From: Caldilineaceae bacterium SB0661_bin_32
GTDB taxonomy: Bacteria > Chloroflexota > Anaerolineae > Caldilineales > Caldilineaceae
Direction of reading: 5' to 3'
DNA length: 52,558 nucleotides
NCBI GenBank assembly: GCA_009841235.1
Contig: VXMH01000095.1
Span: 1-52,558 of the forward strand
The translations under genes and the position numbers were made by a program. How positions within the stretch are numbered: position 1 is the first letter of the stretch; each line of letters begins with the position of its first letter. The notes beneath the pieces were generated by a model. That model did no database searches and had not been told where the DNA came from. It saw only the letters and a program-made list of their open reading frames with translations. Positions 43,997 to 51,941 of this stretch are shown here, piece after piece.

Positions 43997-45898
43997 GTGA
44001 ACCGCGAGAGTAGCGCCTCCACAGAGCCGCGGTTGTGTCGTGCGTGCGAATACGTCAATCGTTCCAGCGCTGCGTTCTGCGGACGCTGCGGCCGGCCGAT
44101 CGATGCCGTCTGCCCGCAATGCGGCACTGAGAACCCAGGGGAGCATTTGTTCTGCGATGCTTGCGGCGCGTCACTCCATGCCGGAACCAACTTTGCTTCA
44201 GGCGGCAATCGGGCAAGGGACCTCTCGCCGGAGACGCGCGGCCAGGGTCTCTTAGGACGCATCAGGCATCGCATTGGGAACGCGCGCGGCCAGTTGCCGG
44301 GCGGTGGCGTCGTCTGGCATACGCCTCACCCCAGCTGGAAGTGGTCGAGAGTCTTTCTGAGAGATTGGATCCTCCGAAACCGGTGGGAACTTATAGCTGT
44401 CATTCTGCTGACAGCCATTGCGGCTTTCCTGCGCACCTACCGTCTGGAAGAGATCCCAGCGGGCTTTCACGGCGATGAGGCCTGGACAGGAATCGAGGGT
44501 CTGCGAATTCTGAGAGAGGGCTGGATCGGACCATATGCGCCGTCTGCTCTGGGACAGGCCAGTGGGCCGTTTTATCTTACTGCACTGTTGATCTGGCTCT
44601 TTGACGCTTCCAAGTTTACGGTGCGCCTTTCGATGGCGCTGTTCGGAATCGCAACTGTCCCGGCAACCTATCTGCTGATGAGGCTGGGCTTCGGCCGCTG
44701 GATCGCGCTTTTCTCCACTACTGCCCTGACGGTAAGTTACTGGCATCTCCACTTTAGCCGCTTGGGTTTCGGGCTGATTTCCCTTGCGTTCGTGGCAACT
44801 GTGACGGCCGCCTCGCTGCTGTGGGCGATGAGGCAACGCAGTCGCGGGAGCTGGCTGGCGGCCGGCGCCTGCCTGGGACTGGCACCCTATACATACTTCG
44901 CTTTCCCCTCACTCTTAGCGACCGTAGCGGTTGTGGTCGCAGCTTACCTCTGGCTCGAAAAAGGCTCACTTCGGAGCAAAACGATATTGGTTACCTGGTT
45001 CGGGGTTGGGGCGCTTATAGTGGCAAGTCCCGTACTCAGCCTGGCCATTGAATCTCCTGAAATTTACTTTAGTCGAATGCTACAGGTGTCACCAAGTGGC
45101 CCTCAGGAGTTACTTAGTGCAGAGGGTGGCGCGAGCACTCTGGGAAAGCGAGTGTGGGAAGCGCTAAATCTTTTCTTAGAGAACCCAAGGCATGACGGGG
45201 CAGACGGTACAGGTGGGCCTGGTGTTCTTGATTTCGGAACGGCGATTCTAGCTTATTTAGGTCTGGCCGCGTCGATAAGAAAGTGGCGCAGTCCCCCGAA
45301 TCTTTTTGCTGTTGTTGCCCTGCTCTTCGCCCTATTGTCAGTCGTACTTACAGACCAGTCGACTGGGGCGATGAGGCGCAGTATCATTGCGATTCCTTGG
45401 GTCTTCGGCTTAGCGGGAATCGGGGCAGCCGCCATAGCCGATTTTGTGCGTCGACACCTAGGGGAGTCGTGGCGGCCCGTCTCAGCAGCCTGCCTCGCCA
45501 CTGTCCTGCTCATGGGCGGGATCTGGAATCTGAACTACTACTTCGTTAATCTTCCTGCGTCTCCGACTTTTCGGTGGACTTTCTCCACCAAGTATTTCGA
45601 GGCTCTTGACGCAGCCCACTCTTTCGATGATCCGGGAACGATCTATTTTTTTTCTGATCAGAAGAGTTTCGAGTATGAGACCATTCGCTTCCTTTACCCG
45701 GATAGCATAGGGGTTGACAGGTCCCAGGAGTTCGGCGAATTCGATCTGGAAAAACTCGATCCAGGGCCGGTCACCTACCTGCTGGAGGGCCCATACATGG
45801 AGGAGATCGACGAAATAATGGAGATGTATCCGGGAGGTGAGCTAATCGTCGATAAGGAGTCCCAACCGTTGTATATCGTCTATCACCTCAGAGAGTAA
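43997..45898 (+). CDS. Double zinc-ribbon protein with GT39-like membrane domain
   Basis: A 633-residue protein starting at GTG without a clear ribosome site. Two zinc ribbons lie at the N-terminus: Cys14/17/28/31 and Cys39/42/53/56. A basic linker leads to a GT39/ArnT-like membrane domain from about residue 125, with GFHGDEAWTGIEG holding the acidic pair in the first external loop, then about ten further helices and an external C-terminal region. The chain ends in a soluble segment with DKESQPLYIVYHLRE. Zinc ribbons on a glycosyltransferase suggest a cytoplasmic partner-binding tether. Gap to the preceding gene is 159 bp, longer than elsewhere in the string, so a separate promoter is possible. 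Confidence 0.85.
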   Translation: MNRESSASTEPRLCRACEYVNRSSAAFCGRCGRPIDAVCPQCGTENPGEHLFCDACGASLHAGTNFASGGNRARDLSPETRGQGLLGRIRHRIGNARGQLPGGGVVWHTPHPSWKWSRVFLRDWILRNRWELIAVILLTAIAAFLRTYRLEEIPAGFHGDEAWTGIEGLRILREGWIGPYAPSALGQASGPFYLTALLIWLFDASKFTVRLSMALFGIATVPATYLLMRLGFGRWIALFSTTALTVSYWHLHFSRLGFGLISLAFVATVTAASLLWAMRQRSRGSWLAAGACLGLAPYTYFAFPSLLATVAVVVAAYLWLEKGSLRSKTILVTWFGVGALIVASPVLSLAIESPEIYFSRMLQVSPSGPQELLSAEGGASTLGKRVWEALNLFLENPRHDGADGTGGPGVLDFGTAILAYLGLAASIRKWRSPPNLFAVVALLFALLSVVLTDQSTGAMRRSIIAIPWVFGLAGIGAAAIADFVRRHLGESWRPVSAACLATVLLMGGIWNLNYYFVNLPASPTFRWTFSTKYFEALDAAHSFDDPGTIYFFSDQKSFEYETIRFLYPDSIGVDRSQEFGEFDLEKLDPGPVTYLLEGPYMEEIDEIMEMYPGGELIVDKESQPLYIVYHLRE

Positions 45899-45964
45899 CC
45901 TGAGGACGAACCTGGATGGCGAGCGGGGGCCGTCGAAAAGCCTCCTTTGAGACATGGCAAGCAA

Positions 45965-47275
45965 ATGTCGCAAGAACAACCGGTCGCAGTCTGCCCCAAT
46001 TGCAGATCTTCAGTCAGAAGTGAGGCCAGGTTTTGTGGCCATTGCGGCCGGTTCCTGGCCCCCGGTGCGGTGTCTGCCGATACTGATACCGACAGCCCGG
46101 AGGTTCTCACGCCCCGCGATGTAGGCGAAGAGCCTCAGAATCTCGAGAACAGGGTAGGCCCAGACGAAGCCGGGGAAGGCAATAAGGAGCCGCCGGAAGG
46201 CGCAGACGACGCGGGGCAGTACAGAGAACCTGTCAGCCCAGGAGCATCATTGCGAGAGAAGGTCGGCGGCAGTTTCCGGACTCTCGTCCTCTGGAGCGGC
46301 AGTCCCTTGCTATTGCTGGTGATCCTGGTTGCCGCCATAGCCAGAGACAATTTCAGGAAGGAGGATTCGCGGGCGCTCGCCTCATTGCAGGGTGAGAGTG
46401 TCGAAGTCGCTCCCGAAGTCGCGCCGAGCCTGGCCTTGCCCCTGGAGATCGTCACTCCCTTTACGGGGGAAGAGAAGACCACCGACTTCGAGATTGTCAG
46501 CGACGACTTCGTACGGCCGCGGGGCGTGACCATTTCAAATGGAAACATCTACGTCGTCGATCCCGGTCAAGCTGCGCTGTTTGTCCTGGACGGCGAAGGA
46601 GAGCAGATTGCCGAGGTGCTCCACTCGGACCGGCGCTTTGTCGAGCCGGTCGACGTCGCGGCAGACGGGGCGGGGAATGTTTATGTCCTGGACGCCGGGG
46701 ACGGGGGGCAGGTGAGTGTCCACCGGCCTGACGGGACGTTTTCCGAAGTCATTCCCATTCCTGCCAACGCGGCAGACAGAAGCAGGGGACTCGATGTTGA
46801 CAGCGAGGACCGCATCTGGCTTGCCATGACACCGGCGCTGGCTGTGGCCGCGTTTGACCCGGCGGGACGGGAGCTTATTCGCATTTCGACCAGCTTCGAA
46901 GGCGCCGATCTGCAGCCGGTCGATGTTGCTACACGCTCCGACGGCTCCGTCTTTGTTTCCACGGCGGAAATGACTTCTGTGCTGCGTTTTTCTGAGACTG
47001 GAGAGTTGCTTAATCTGTGGCCTCTCGTCACTGCCAACAGCATTGACGGGCCCCACCTGGCGCTTGACAGCGAAGGCAGGCTCTATGTTACGCAACCGGA
47101 GCAGGGCGGTATCATGAGGATCTCCGGGGACAACGCCGAGGACCTGGAAGCTTGGATCCTTCCGGCCGGTCAGCCCGTGAAGAAGCTTGTTGGTATCACG
47201 GCAGGCGGACCGGTCCGCCTGCTGGTTGTCGATAGCGAGAATGGCAGCCTCTACCGCTTGCAGGTTTCGCCTTGA
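45965..47275 (+). CDS. Zinc-ribbon, single-helix, NHL beta-propeller protein
   Basis: A 436-residue protein in the order: zinc ribbon (Cys10/13/24/27), an acidic disordered linker, one membrane helix at about 106-126, and an extracytoplasmic beta-propeller of NHL type from about 175 to the end. The repeats include RPRGVTISNGNIYVVDPGQ, EPVDVAADGAGNVYVLDAG and GPHLALDSEGRLYVT. It recombines modules present in its two upstream neighbours (ribbon from 43997, propeller from 40424) on a single helix. I chose the ATG at 45965; a TTG at 45947 would add six residues. It may scaffold the membrane glycosyltransferase-like proteins. The next gene starts 63 bp later. Confidence 0.82.
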   Translation: MSQEQPVAVCPNCRSSVRSEARFCGHCGRFLAPGAVSADTDTDSPEVLTPRDVGEEPQNLENRVGPDEAGEGNKEPPEGADDAGQYREPVSPGASLREKVGGSFRTLVLWSGSPLLLLVILVAAIARDNFRKEDSRALASLQGESVEVAPEVAPSLALPLEIVTPFTGEEKTTDFEIVSDDFVRPRGVTISNGNIYVVDPGQAALFVLDGEGEQIAEVLHSDRRFVEPVDVAADGAGNVYVLDAGDGGQVSVHRPDGTFSEVIPIPANAADRSRGLDVDSEDRIWLAMTPALAVAAFDPAGRELIRISTSFEGADLQPVDVATRSDGSVFVSTAEMTSVLRFSETGELLNLWPLVTANSIDGPHLALDSEGRLYVTQPEQGGIMRISGDNAEDLEAWILPAGQPVKKLVGITAGGPVRLLVVDSENGSLYRLQVSP

Positions 47276-47338
47276 CGGCAATGCGCAGGCTGAAGTTGGG
47301 AACGCCGGGGAAAACAGACTGCCGCACTTGGAGGGATT

Positions 47339-49075
47339 GTGACTGAGAAACGGACAGAGATAACGGACGAGGCCCGGGGCCGCTCCTTTTTCAATGAGCC
47401 GGACGCGGCGGGGTTGATGCACCGCGCCTTCACTCGCTCCCTCGGCTTCGACAGGGCGGATATGAACCGTCCATTGATTGGCATATTGAACACGTACAGC
47501 GAGATGAACAACTGCCACGCCCACTTTCCCGAGCTGGTCGAGGCCGTCAAGCGGGGTGTTTGGCAGGCCGGCGGTTTTCCACTTGAGTTTCCGACGATCA
47601 GCCTGGGTGAGATCTACCTGACGCCGACTTCGATGCTGTGGCGCAACTTGGCTGCCATGGACACCGAGGAGATGATACGCGGCAATCCGATGGACGGTGT
47701 GGTTGTGCTCTGCGGCTGCGACAAGACGACGCCGGCGGCGCTTATGGGCGCGGCGAGCGCCGACCTGCCGGCGATTCTTGTCTCCGGGGGGCCGATGCTG
47801 AACGGACACTGGCGCGGTCAGACGCTGGGGGCGTGTACAGACTGCCGCAGGCTTACCACGGAATTCCGGGCAGGCAACCTCAGCGAAGAGGCCTATGCGG
47901 AGGTCGAAGAGAACCTGGTGCGAAGCAGGGGCCACTGCATGGTTATGGGCACTGCTTCAACGATGAACTCGCTGACCGAGGCGCTGGGCATCGCTCTACC
48001 GGGAAACGGGGCGATCCCGGCAGCGGACTCGCGGCGCATTCTTCTGGCTGAGAAGGCCGGCCGCCGCATAGTGGCGATGGCGGCGGAGGGACTGCGCCCG
48101 TCGCGGGTCCTGACCCGCCAGGCGATGGAAAACGCGATCACGCTCCTGTGCGCCCTGGGAGGAAGCACGAACGCGGTTGTGCATCTGCCGGCGCTGGCCG
48201 GCCGGCTTGGAATCGATCTGCCGCTGGACCTGTTCGACTCGATCAGCCGGCGGACCCCCTTGCTGGCGAATGTACGGCCCGCCGGTTCGTTCCAGATGGA
48301 GGACTTCTTCTATGCGGGGGGCGTGCCGGCCATAATGCGGCAGCTCCTGCCCCTGCTTCACGGAGACGAACCAACCGTCACGGGCCGGACCGTTTCGGAA
48401 AACGTGGCGCACAGCAACATCGTTGACACCGAGGTTATTGCTTCACCCGCCAAACCGCTGAAATCGGAGGGCGGCCTTGCAGTTTTGCGGGGAAACCTGG
48501 CGCCTTCAGGGGCGGTGATCAAGCATGCGGCCGCCTCTCCCGGCCTCCTGCAGCACCGTGGACGCGCCGTCGTGTTTCGCAGTATCTCGGATCTGCAGGC
48601 GAGAATCGACGATCCCGCACTGGACGTCAATCCTGAAGACGTACTGATTCTGCAGAATGCAGGCCCGGTTGGGGGGCCCGGCATGCCGGAGGTGGGGAAC
48701 CTGCCGATCCCCAAAAAGTTGCTAAAACAGGGCGTACGCGATATGGTGCGTATCTCTGATGCGAGAATGAGCGGGACGGCCTTCGGCACAATCGTATTGC
48801 ACGTCGCGCCTGAGTCTGCGGTAGGCGGCCCGCTGTCACTGGCACGCACAGGGGATATGATCGAGTTGAACGTGCCGGGCAGGCGGCTTGAGCTGCAGGT
48901 CGATGAGGAAGAGTTGAACAGGCGGCGCGCTGAATGGCAGCGACCGCAGCCGGCATATCGACGCGGTTATGGCAGGTTGTTCCTGGATCATGTACTGCAG
49001 GCGCCTGAGGGAATGGACTTCGACTTCCTGCTGGGCCGCGATCCTGTGGAGACAGTTGCGCAGCCCAAATTTTGA
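47339..49075 (+). CDS. IlvD/Edd-family dehydratase, sugar-acid type
   Basis: A 578-residue [Fe-S] dehydratase converting a dihydroxy or sugar acid to a 2-oxo acid. The three cluster cysteines are Cys59 (NTYSEMNNCHAHF), Cys127 (CGCDKTTPA) and Cys200 (GHCMVMGTASTMN). The NCHAHF motif and the length fit the arabinonate/xylonate/galactonate dehydratase branch better than dihydroxy-acid dehydratase of branched-chain amino acid synthesis, where the equivalent motif is PCN. The GTG start has a strong GGAGGG site. No ilv genes are nearby. It could feed 2-keto-3-deoxy acids to the DapA-like lyase of the catabolic island. The substrate is inferred. Confidence 0.88.
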   Translation: MTEKRTEITDEARGRSFFNEPDAAGLMHRAFTRSLGFDRADMNRPLIGILNTYSEMNNCHAHFPELVEAVKRGVWQAGGFPLEFPTISLGEIYLTPTSMLWRNLAAMDTEEMIRGNPMDGVVVLCGCDKTTPAALMGAASADLPAILVSGGPMLNGHWRGQTLGACTDCRRLTTEFRAGNLSEEAYAEVEENLVRSRGHCMVMGTASTMNSLTEALGIALPGNGAIPAADSRRILLAEKAGRRIVAMAAEGLRPSRVLTRQAMENAITLLCALGGSTNAVVHLPALAGRLGIDLPLDLFDSISRRTPLLANVRPAGSFQMEDFFYAGGVPAIMRQLLPLLHGDEPTVTGRTVSENVAHSNIVDTEVIASPAKPLKSEGGLAVLRGNLAPSGAVIKHAAASPGLLQHRGRAVVFRSISDLQARIDDPALDVNPEDVLILQNAGPVGGPGMPEVGNLPIPKKLLKQGVRDMVRISDARMSGTAFGTIVLHVAPESAVGGPLSLARTGDMIELNVPGRRLELQVDEEELNRRRAEWQRPQPAYRRGYGRLFLDHVLQAPEGMDFDFLLGRDPVETVAQPKF

Positions 49076-49167
49076 CCCGCCGCGCTGTCGCGCGGACAGC
49101 CATTCATGATCGCGAGCGTAGTGGGTAGCGTTATGCAATCCTGGCCGCAGATTGGAGGAGTAGGAAG

Positions 49168-50406
49168 ATGCCTGAATTTCCGCCGGTCGATGAGCAGATG
49201 GCTATTCTGATGCGGGGCGTCGAGTTTGGCGACGACCGGACCCGAACCAATATGGAGGCGGAACTGCGTCAAAGAATTGAAGAGAGCCGAAAGAACGGAC
49301 GGCCGCTGCGCGTCTATTGCGGCTTCGATCCCACTTCGAGCGACCTCCACCTGGGCCATACCGTCCCCCTGCGAAAGCTGAGGCAGTTTCAGGAGCTGGG
49401 CCATACGGTCGTATTTCTGATCGGCACCTTTACGGGCACTATCGGGGACCCAAGTGACAAGGAGAGCGCCCGGACGCAACAGAGCCTGGAAGAGGCAATG
49501 GACAATGCACGTGGCTTCACGCGGCAGGCGCACAGGGTGCTAGACAGTGAGAAAACGGTCGTCGACTACAATCACAAGTGGTTAGGGGAGCTGGACTTCG
49601 GCGGTGTCATCCGGCTGGCCAGTCATTTCACCGTTCAACAGTTCCTTGCCAGAGATAACTTCAGCAAGCGGCACACCAAGGGCGAGCCAATCTGGCTGCA
49701 TGAATTCTTCTACGCACTCATGCAGGGATATGATGCGATCATGCTGGATACGGATGTGCAGATCGGCGGTACGGACCAGCTGTTCAATCTGATGGCCGGG
49801 CGCACGTTGATGAGTGCACGGGGAATGCGCCCGCAGGTCGTGTTGACCTTTCCGATTCTGGTGGGTACGGACGGTCACATGCGGATGAGCAAGTCGACCG
49901 GAAATCATATCGGCATAGATGAGGCCCCGGGCGTGATCTTCACCAAAGTTGTGAACCTCCCGGACCACACGTTCCAGAACTTCGCTGAGCTGGTGACCCG
50001 CTGGAGCCAGGAAGAGATCGACGGCATGGTGACACAGATGGAGAGCGGAGAGCTGGAGCCGCAGGCGGTCAAGCGCGCGCTGGCGAAAGAGATAGTCTCC
50101 ATCTTTCACGGTGAGGAGAGGGCGGAGCAGGCGGCCGTGGACGCTGTGCGCATGCACGAAGGGGCGGCGCCCAGCGACGCTCCCCAGTTCAGGTTGTCTG
50201 AGGAGATGAATCTGCTGGACTTGATGAGCGCGTCGGGACTGGTGCGCAGCAAAGGTGAGGCGCGGCGTCTGATTCAGCAGGGAGGTGTGCGACTCAACGG
50301 GGAAGCGGTCTCGGATGGTGTGCTGACGTCTGTTGCGCCGAATGGCGGGGAGAGCGTACTGCAGGTCGGGAAGAAGCGGTTCCTGCGGGTCGTTTCCAAC
50401 GAATAG
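49168..50406 (+). CDS. tyrS: Tyrosyl-tRNA synthetase
   Basis: A 412-residue class Ic synthetase charging tRNA-Tyr. HLGH (61-64) matches the HIGH motif, RMSKS (239-243) is the KMSKS loop, and YCGFDPTSSDLHLGH and DVQIGGTDQLFN are tyrosine-pocket blocks. A C-terminal S4 RNA-binding domain spans about 345-405 (SASGLVRSKGEARRLIQQGGVRLNGE). The N-terminal extension of about 45 residues before the first motif and the overall length fit the longer TyrZ-like clade. A GGAGGAG site precedes the ATG. The 92-bp upstream gap is too short for a T-box. No strong terminator directly follows. Confidence 0.95.
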   Translation: MPEFPPVDEQMAILMRGVEFGDDRTRTNMEAELRQRIEESRKNGRPLRVYCGFDPTSSDLHLGHTVPLRKLRQFQELGHTVVFLIGTFTGTIGDPSDKESARTQQSLEEAMDNARGFTRQAHRVLDSEKTVVDYNHKWLGELDFGGVIRLASHFTVQQFLARDNFSKRHTKGEPIWLHEFFYALMQGYDAIMLDTDVQIGGTDQLFNLMAGRTLMSARGMRPQVVLTFPILVGTDGHMRMSKSTGNHIGIDEAPGVIFTKVVNLPDHTFQNFAELVTRWSQEEIDGMVTQMESGELEPQAVKRALAKEIVSIFHGEERAEQAAVDAVRMHEGAAPSDAPQFRLSEEMNLLDLMSASGLVRSKGEARRLIQQGGVRLNGEAVSDGVLTSVAPNGGESVLQVGKKRFLRVVSNE

Positions 50407-50779
50407 CGCCGAAAGGTTCCCCAGGAAAGTCGGAGCGCTTTTGACGTACCAATAGAGAAAGGAACCGGATGCCACGCTTCCCCCGATAGTGGCTTCCAAC
50501 CACAACGTGACAACTCGGTCCCTATATTAGTATTATAACATGCTTTTCTTTGCTTGTAAAGGGGGAATTTCGACAAAATACCCCTTTTTCAAGTTTTTTC
50601 GCCAAGATCGGTCCGTTTCCGACATTTTGAGTGGTCGTAGCGCCGCTCGTGCGCAAAGGTACGATCGCCTTCTTAAAGTTCGAAGTTCGAAAAGACAGTT
50701 AAGGCTCCTGGATCGCAGGCTTGCACCTCGCTGCGATCTTCAGTGATTCTCAGTTCAGAACCAAAGTAAGGAGATGGTG
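50407..50779 (+). other. Intergenic region between tyrS and fabI, 373 bp
   Basis: AT-rich centre (50520-50600) with a candidate promoter and, after it, a weak hairpin (AAAGGGG at 50558-50564 with CCCCTTT at 50581-50587, 16-base loop) followed by TTTTT. The hairpin could be a poor terminator for tyrS or part of the fabI leader. No gene was recognised, and no known fatty-acid regulator operator was seen. Confidence 0.45.
50507..50536 (+). promoter_or_regulatory. Candidate promoter for fabI
   Basis: GTGACA (50507-50512) and TATTAT (50531-50536) are 18 bp apart in an AT-rich island. It would give a leader of about 235 bases containing the weak hairpin at 50558-50587. Confidence 0.4.
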
Positions 50780-51568
50780 ATGGGGACTTTCGACGGAAAA
50801 CGCGGTCTCATATTTGGCGTCGCAAACAAGAATTCGATCGCTTGGGGGATAGCGCAGGCACTCGCGGAGGAAGGGGCGGAGCTGGGATTCAGCTATGCCG
50901 GCGACTTTTTGCAAAAGCGCGTCACGCCTCTGGCCGAAAGCGTTGGCAGCAGTTTCATCGAGGAGTGCGACGTCACGAATGACGCGGCCATAGATGAACT
51001 GTTCGCGAAGGTCGGGGACCACTATGGCGGCCTCGACTTTCTGGTCCACTCAATTGCATTCGCCCCTCGAGAAGACCTGGGCGGCCGCTTCGTCGACACA
51101 AGCCGGGAAGGATTCCGTGTCGCCCTGGACATCAGTTGCTACAGCCTGGTGGCGCTGGCCAAACGCGCGATACCGTGGATGCCCCAAGGCGGCAGTATGC
51201 TGGCGATGACCTATTACGGAGCCGAGAAAGTGACGCCCAACTACAACGTTATGGGCGTGGCAAAGGCTGCCCTGGAGGCGACGATTCGCTATCTTGCCTG
51301 GGACCTGGGTAAGGAGCAGGTGCGGGTCAACGCCATCAGCGCCGGACCCATAAAGACGCTTGCTTCTGCAGGCGTAAGCGGCTTCCGGAAGAGCCTTGGC
51401 TACGTTGGCTCGGTTGCGCCGATGGGGAACGTAACCCAGGCCGACGTAGGAAATGCAGCCCGATTCCTGCTGGGTGACTGGGCGCAGAAGGTCACAGGGG
51501 AGGTTGTCTACGTGGACGGCGGATACAACATCATGGGCGCTCCGGAAATGGATAGTTTGGAAGGGTAG
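50780..51568 (+). CDS. fabI: Enoyl-[acyl-carrier-protein] reductase (NADH)
   Basis: A 262-residue short-chain dehydrogenase completing each round of fatty-acid elongation. GVANKNSIAWGIA (13-25) is the FabI form of the cofactor-binding loop, and Tyr155-x6-Lys162 (YNVMGVAK) is the catalytic pair. SAGPIKTLA fits the substrate-binding loop. I chose the ATG at 50780, 6 bases after a GGAG site; an ATG at 50774 touches the ribosome site directly and is less likely. It stands as a single gene between a long leader and a very strong terminator. Confidence 0.95.
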   Translation: MGTFDGKRGLIFGVANKNSIAWGIAQALAEEGAELGFSYAGDFLQKRVTPLAESVGSSFIEECDVTNDAAIDELFAKVGDHYGGLDFLVHSIAFAPREDLGGRFVDTSREGFRVALDISCYSLVALAKRAIPWMPQGGSMLAMTYYGAEKVTPNYNVMGVAKAALEATIRYLAWDLGKEQVRVNAISAGPIKTLASAGVSGFRKSLGYVGSVAPMGNVTQADVGNAARFLLGDWAQKVTGEVVYVDGGYNIMGAPEMDSLEG

Positions 51569-51595
51569 CAGGCCGGCGAAACTGAGCTGAAATGC

Positions 51596-51632
51596 AAACA
51601 GGTCAACCCATCGATGGGTTGACCTGTTTTTT
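51596..51632 (+). terminator. Strong rho-independent terminator after fabI
   Basis: The arms AAACAGGTCAACCCA (51596-51610) and TGGGTTGACCTGTTT (51615-51629) pair over 15 bp around TCGA, followed by a T-run reaching 51632. The palindrome lies 28 bp after the fabI stop. Confidence 0.95.
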
Positions 51633-51752
51633 CATGTCTATCTTCAGGAGCTATAGATACTGGACCGGCGTCAACGGGCTTGAATCACCGATGCGGACGC
51701 CTTTAGACCCTGCTCCCGATTTCCCTATGGTTTGGCATCTTTTCCGCCGAGG

Positions 51753-51825
51753 CGGGAGCGACGGGATTTGAACCCGCGACCTCCGGCTTGACAGGCCGAC
51801 ATGCTAACCGCTACACCACGCCCCC
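51753..51825 (-). tRNA. tRNA-Asp (anticodon GTC)
   Basis: Read on the - strand the 73-base gene folds as a full cloverleaf. The acceptor GGGGGCG pairs with CGCTCCC (one G-T). The D-arm includes AGCGGTTAGC. The anticodon loop is CT-GTC-AA. The T-arm is GCGGG-TTCAAAT-CCCGT, and the discriminator is G. The 3' CCA is not encoded. Anticodon GTC with G discriminator is right for aspartate. Confidence 0.95.
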
Positions 51826-51852
51826 ATCAGGAAACCAAGACATGTGAGCAAA

Positions 51853-51881
51853 ATGATAACACGGCCGCGGTCGGCTGTCAA
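51853..51881 (-). promoter_or_regulatory. Near-consensus promoter for tRNA-Asp
   Basis: On the - strand a perfect TTGACA (51881-51876) and TATCAT (51858-51853) are separated by 17 bp. The predicted transcription start lies about 20 bases before the 5' end of the tRNA. This is the best promoter match in the window. Confidence 0.75.
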
Positions 51882-51941
51882 ATGAAAATGGTTCGAAATG
51901 GTTAGAACGCGGGCCGGCAGAAGCAGGGATTCGTAAGGGCT

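Noticed and set aside
46535..47935. Long open frame on the - strand (466 codons) opposite the NHL and dehydratase genes
   Set aside because: It spans two well-supported genes and their gap in antisense, with Arg/Pro/His-rich composition typical of a shadow frame.
49076..49167. T-box leader before tyrS
   Set aside because: The gap of 92 bp is too short, and no T-box sequence or specifier loop is seen.
50558..50590. Terminator of tyrS
   Set aside because: Only a 7-bp stem with a 16-base loop, 150 bp after the stop; too weak to call although a T-run follows.
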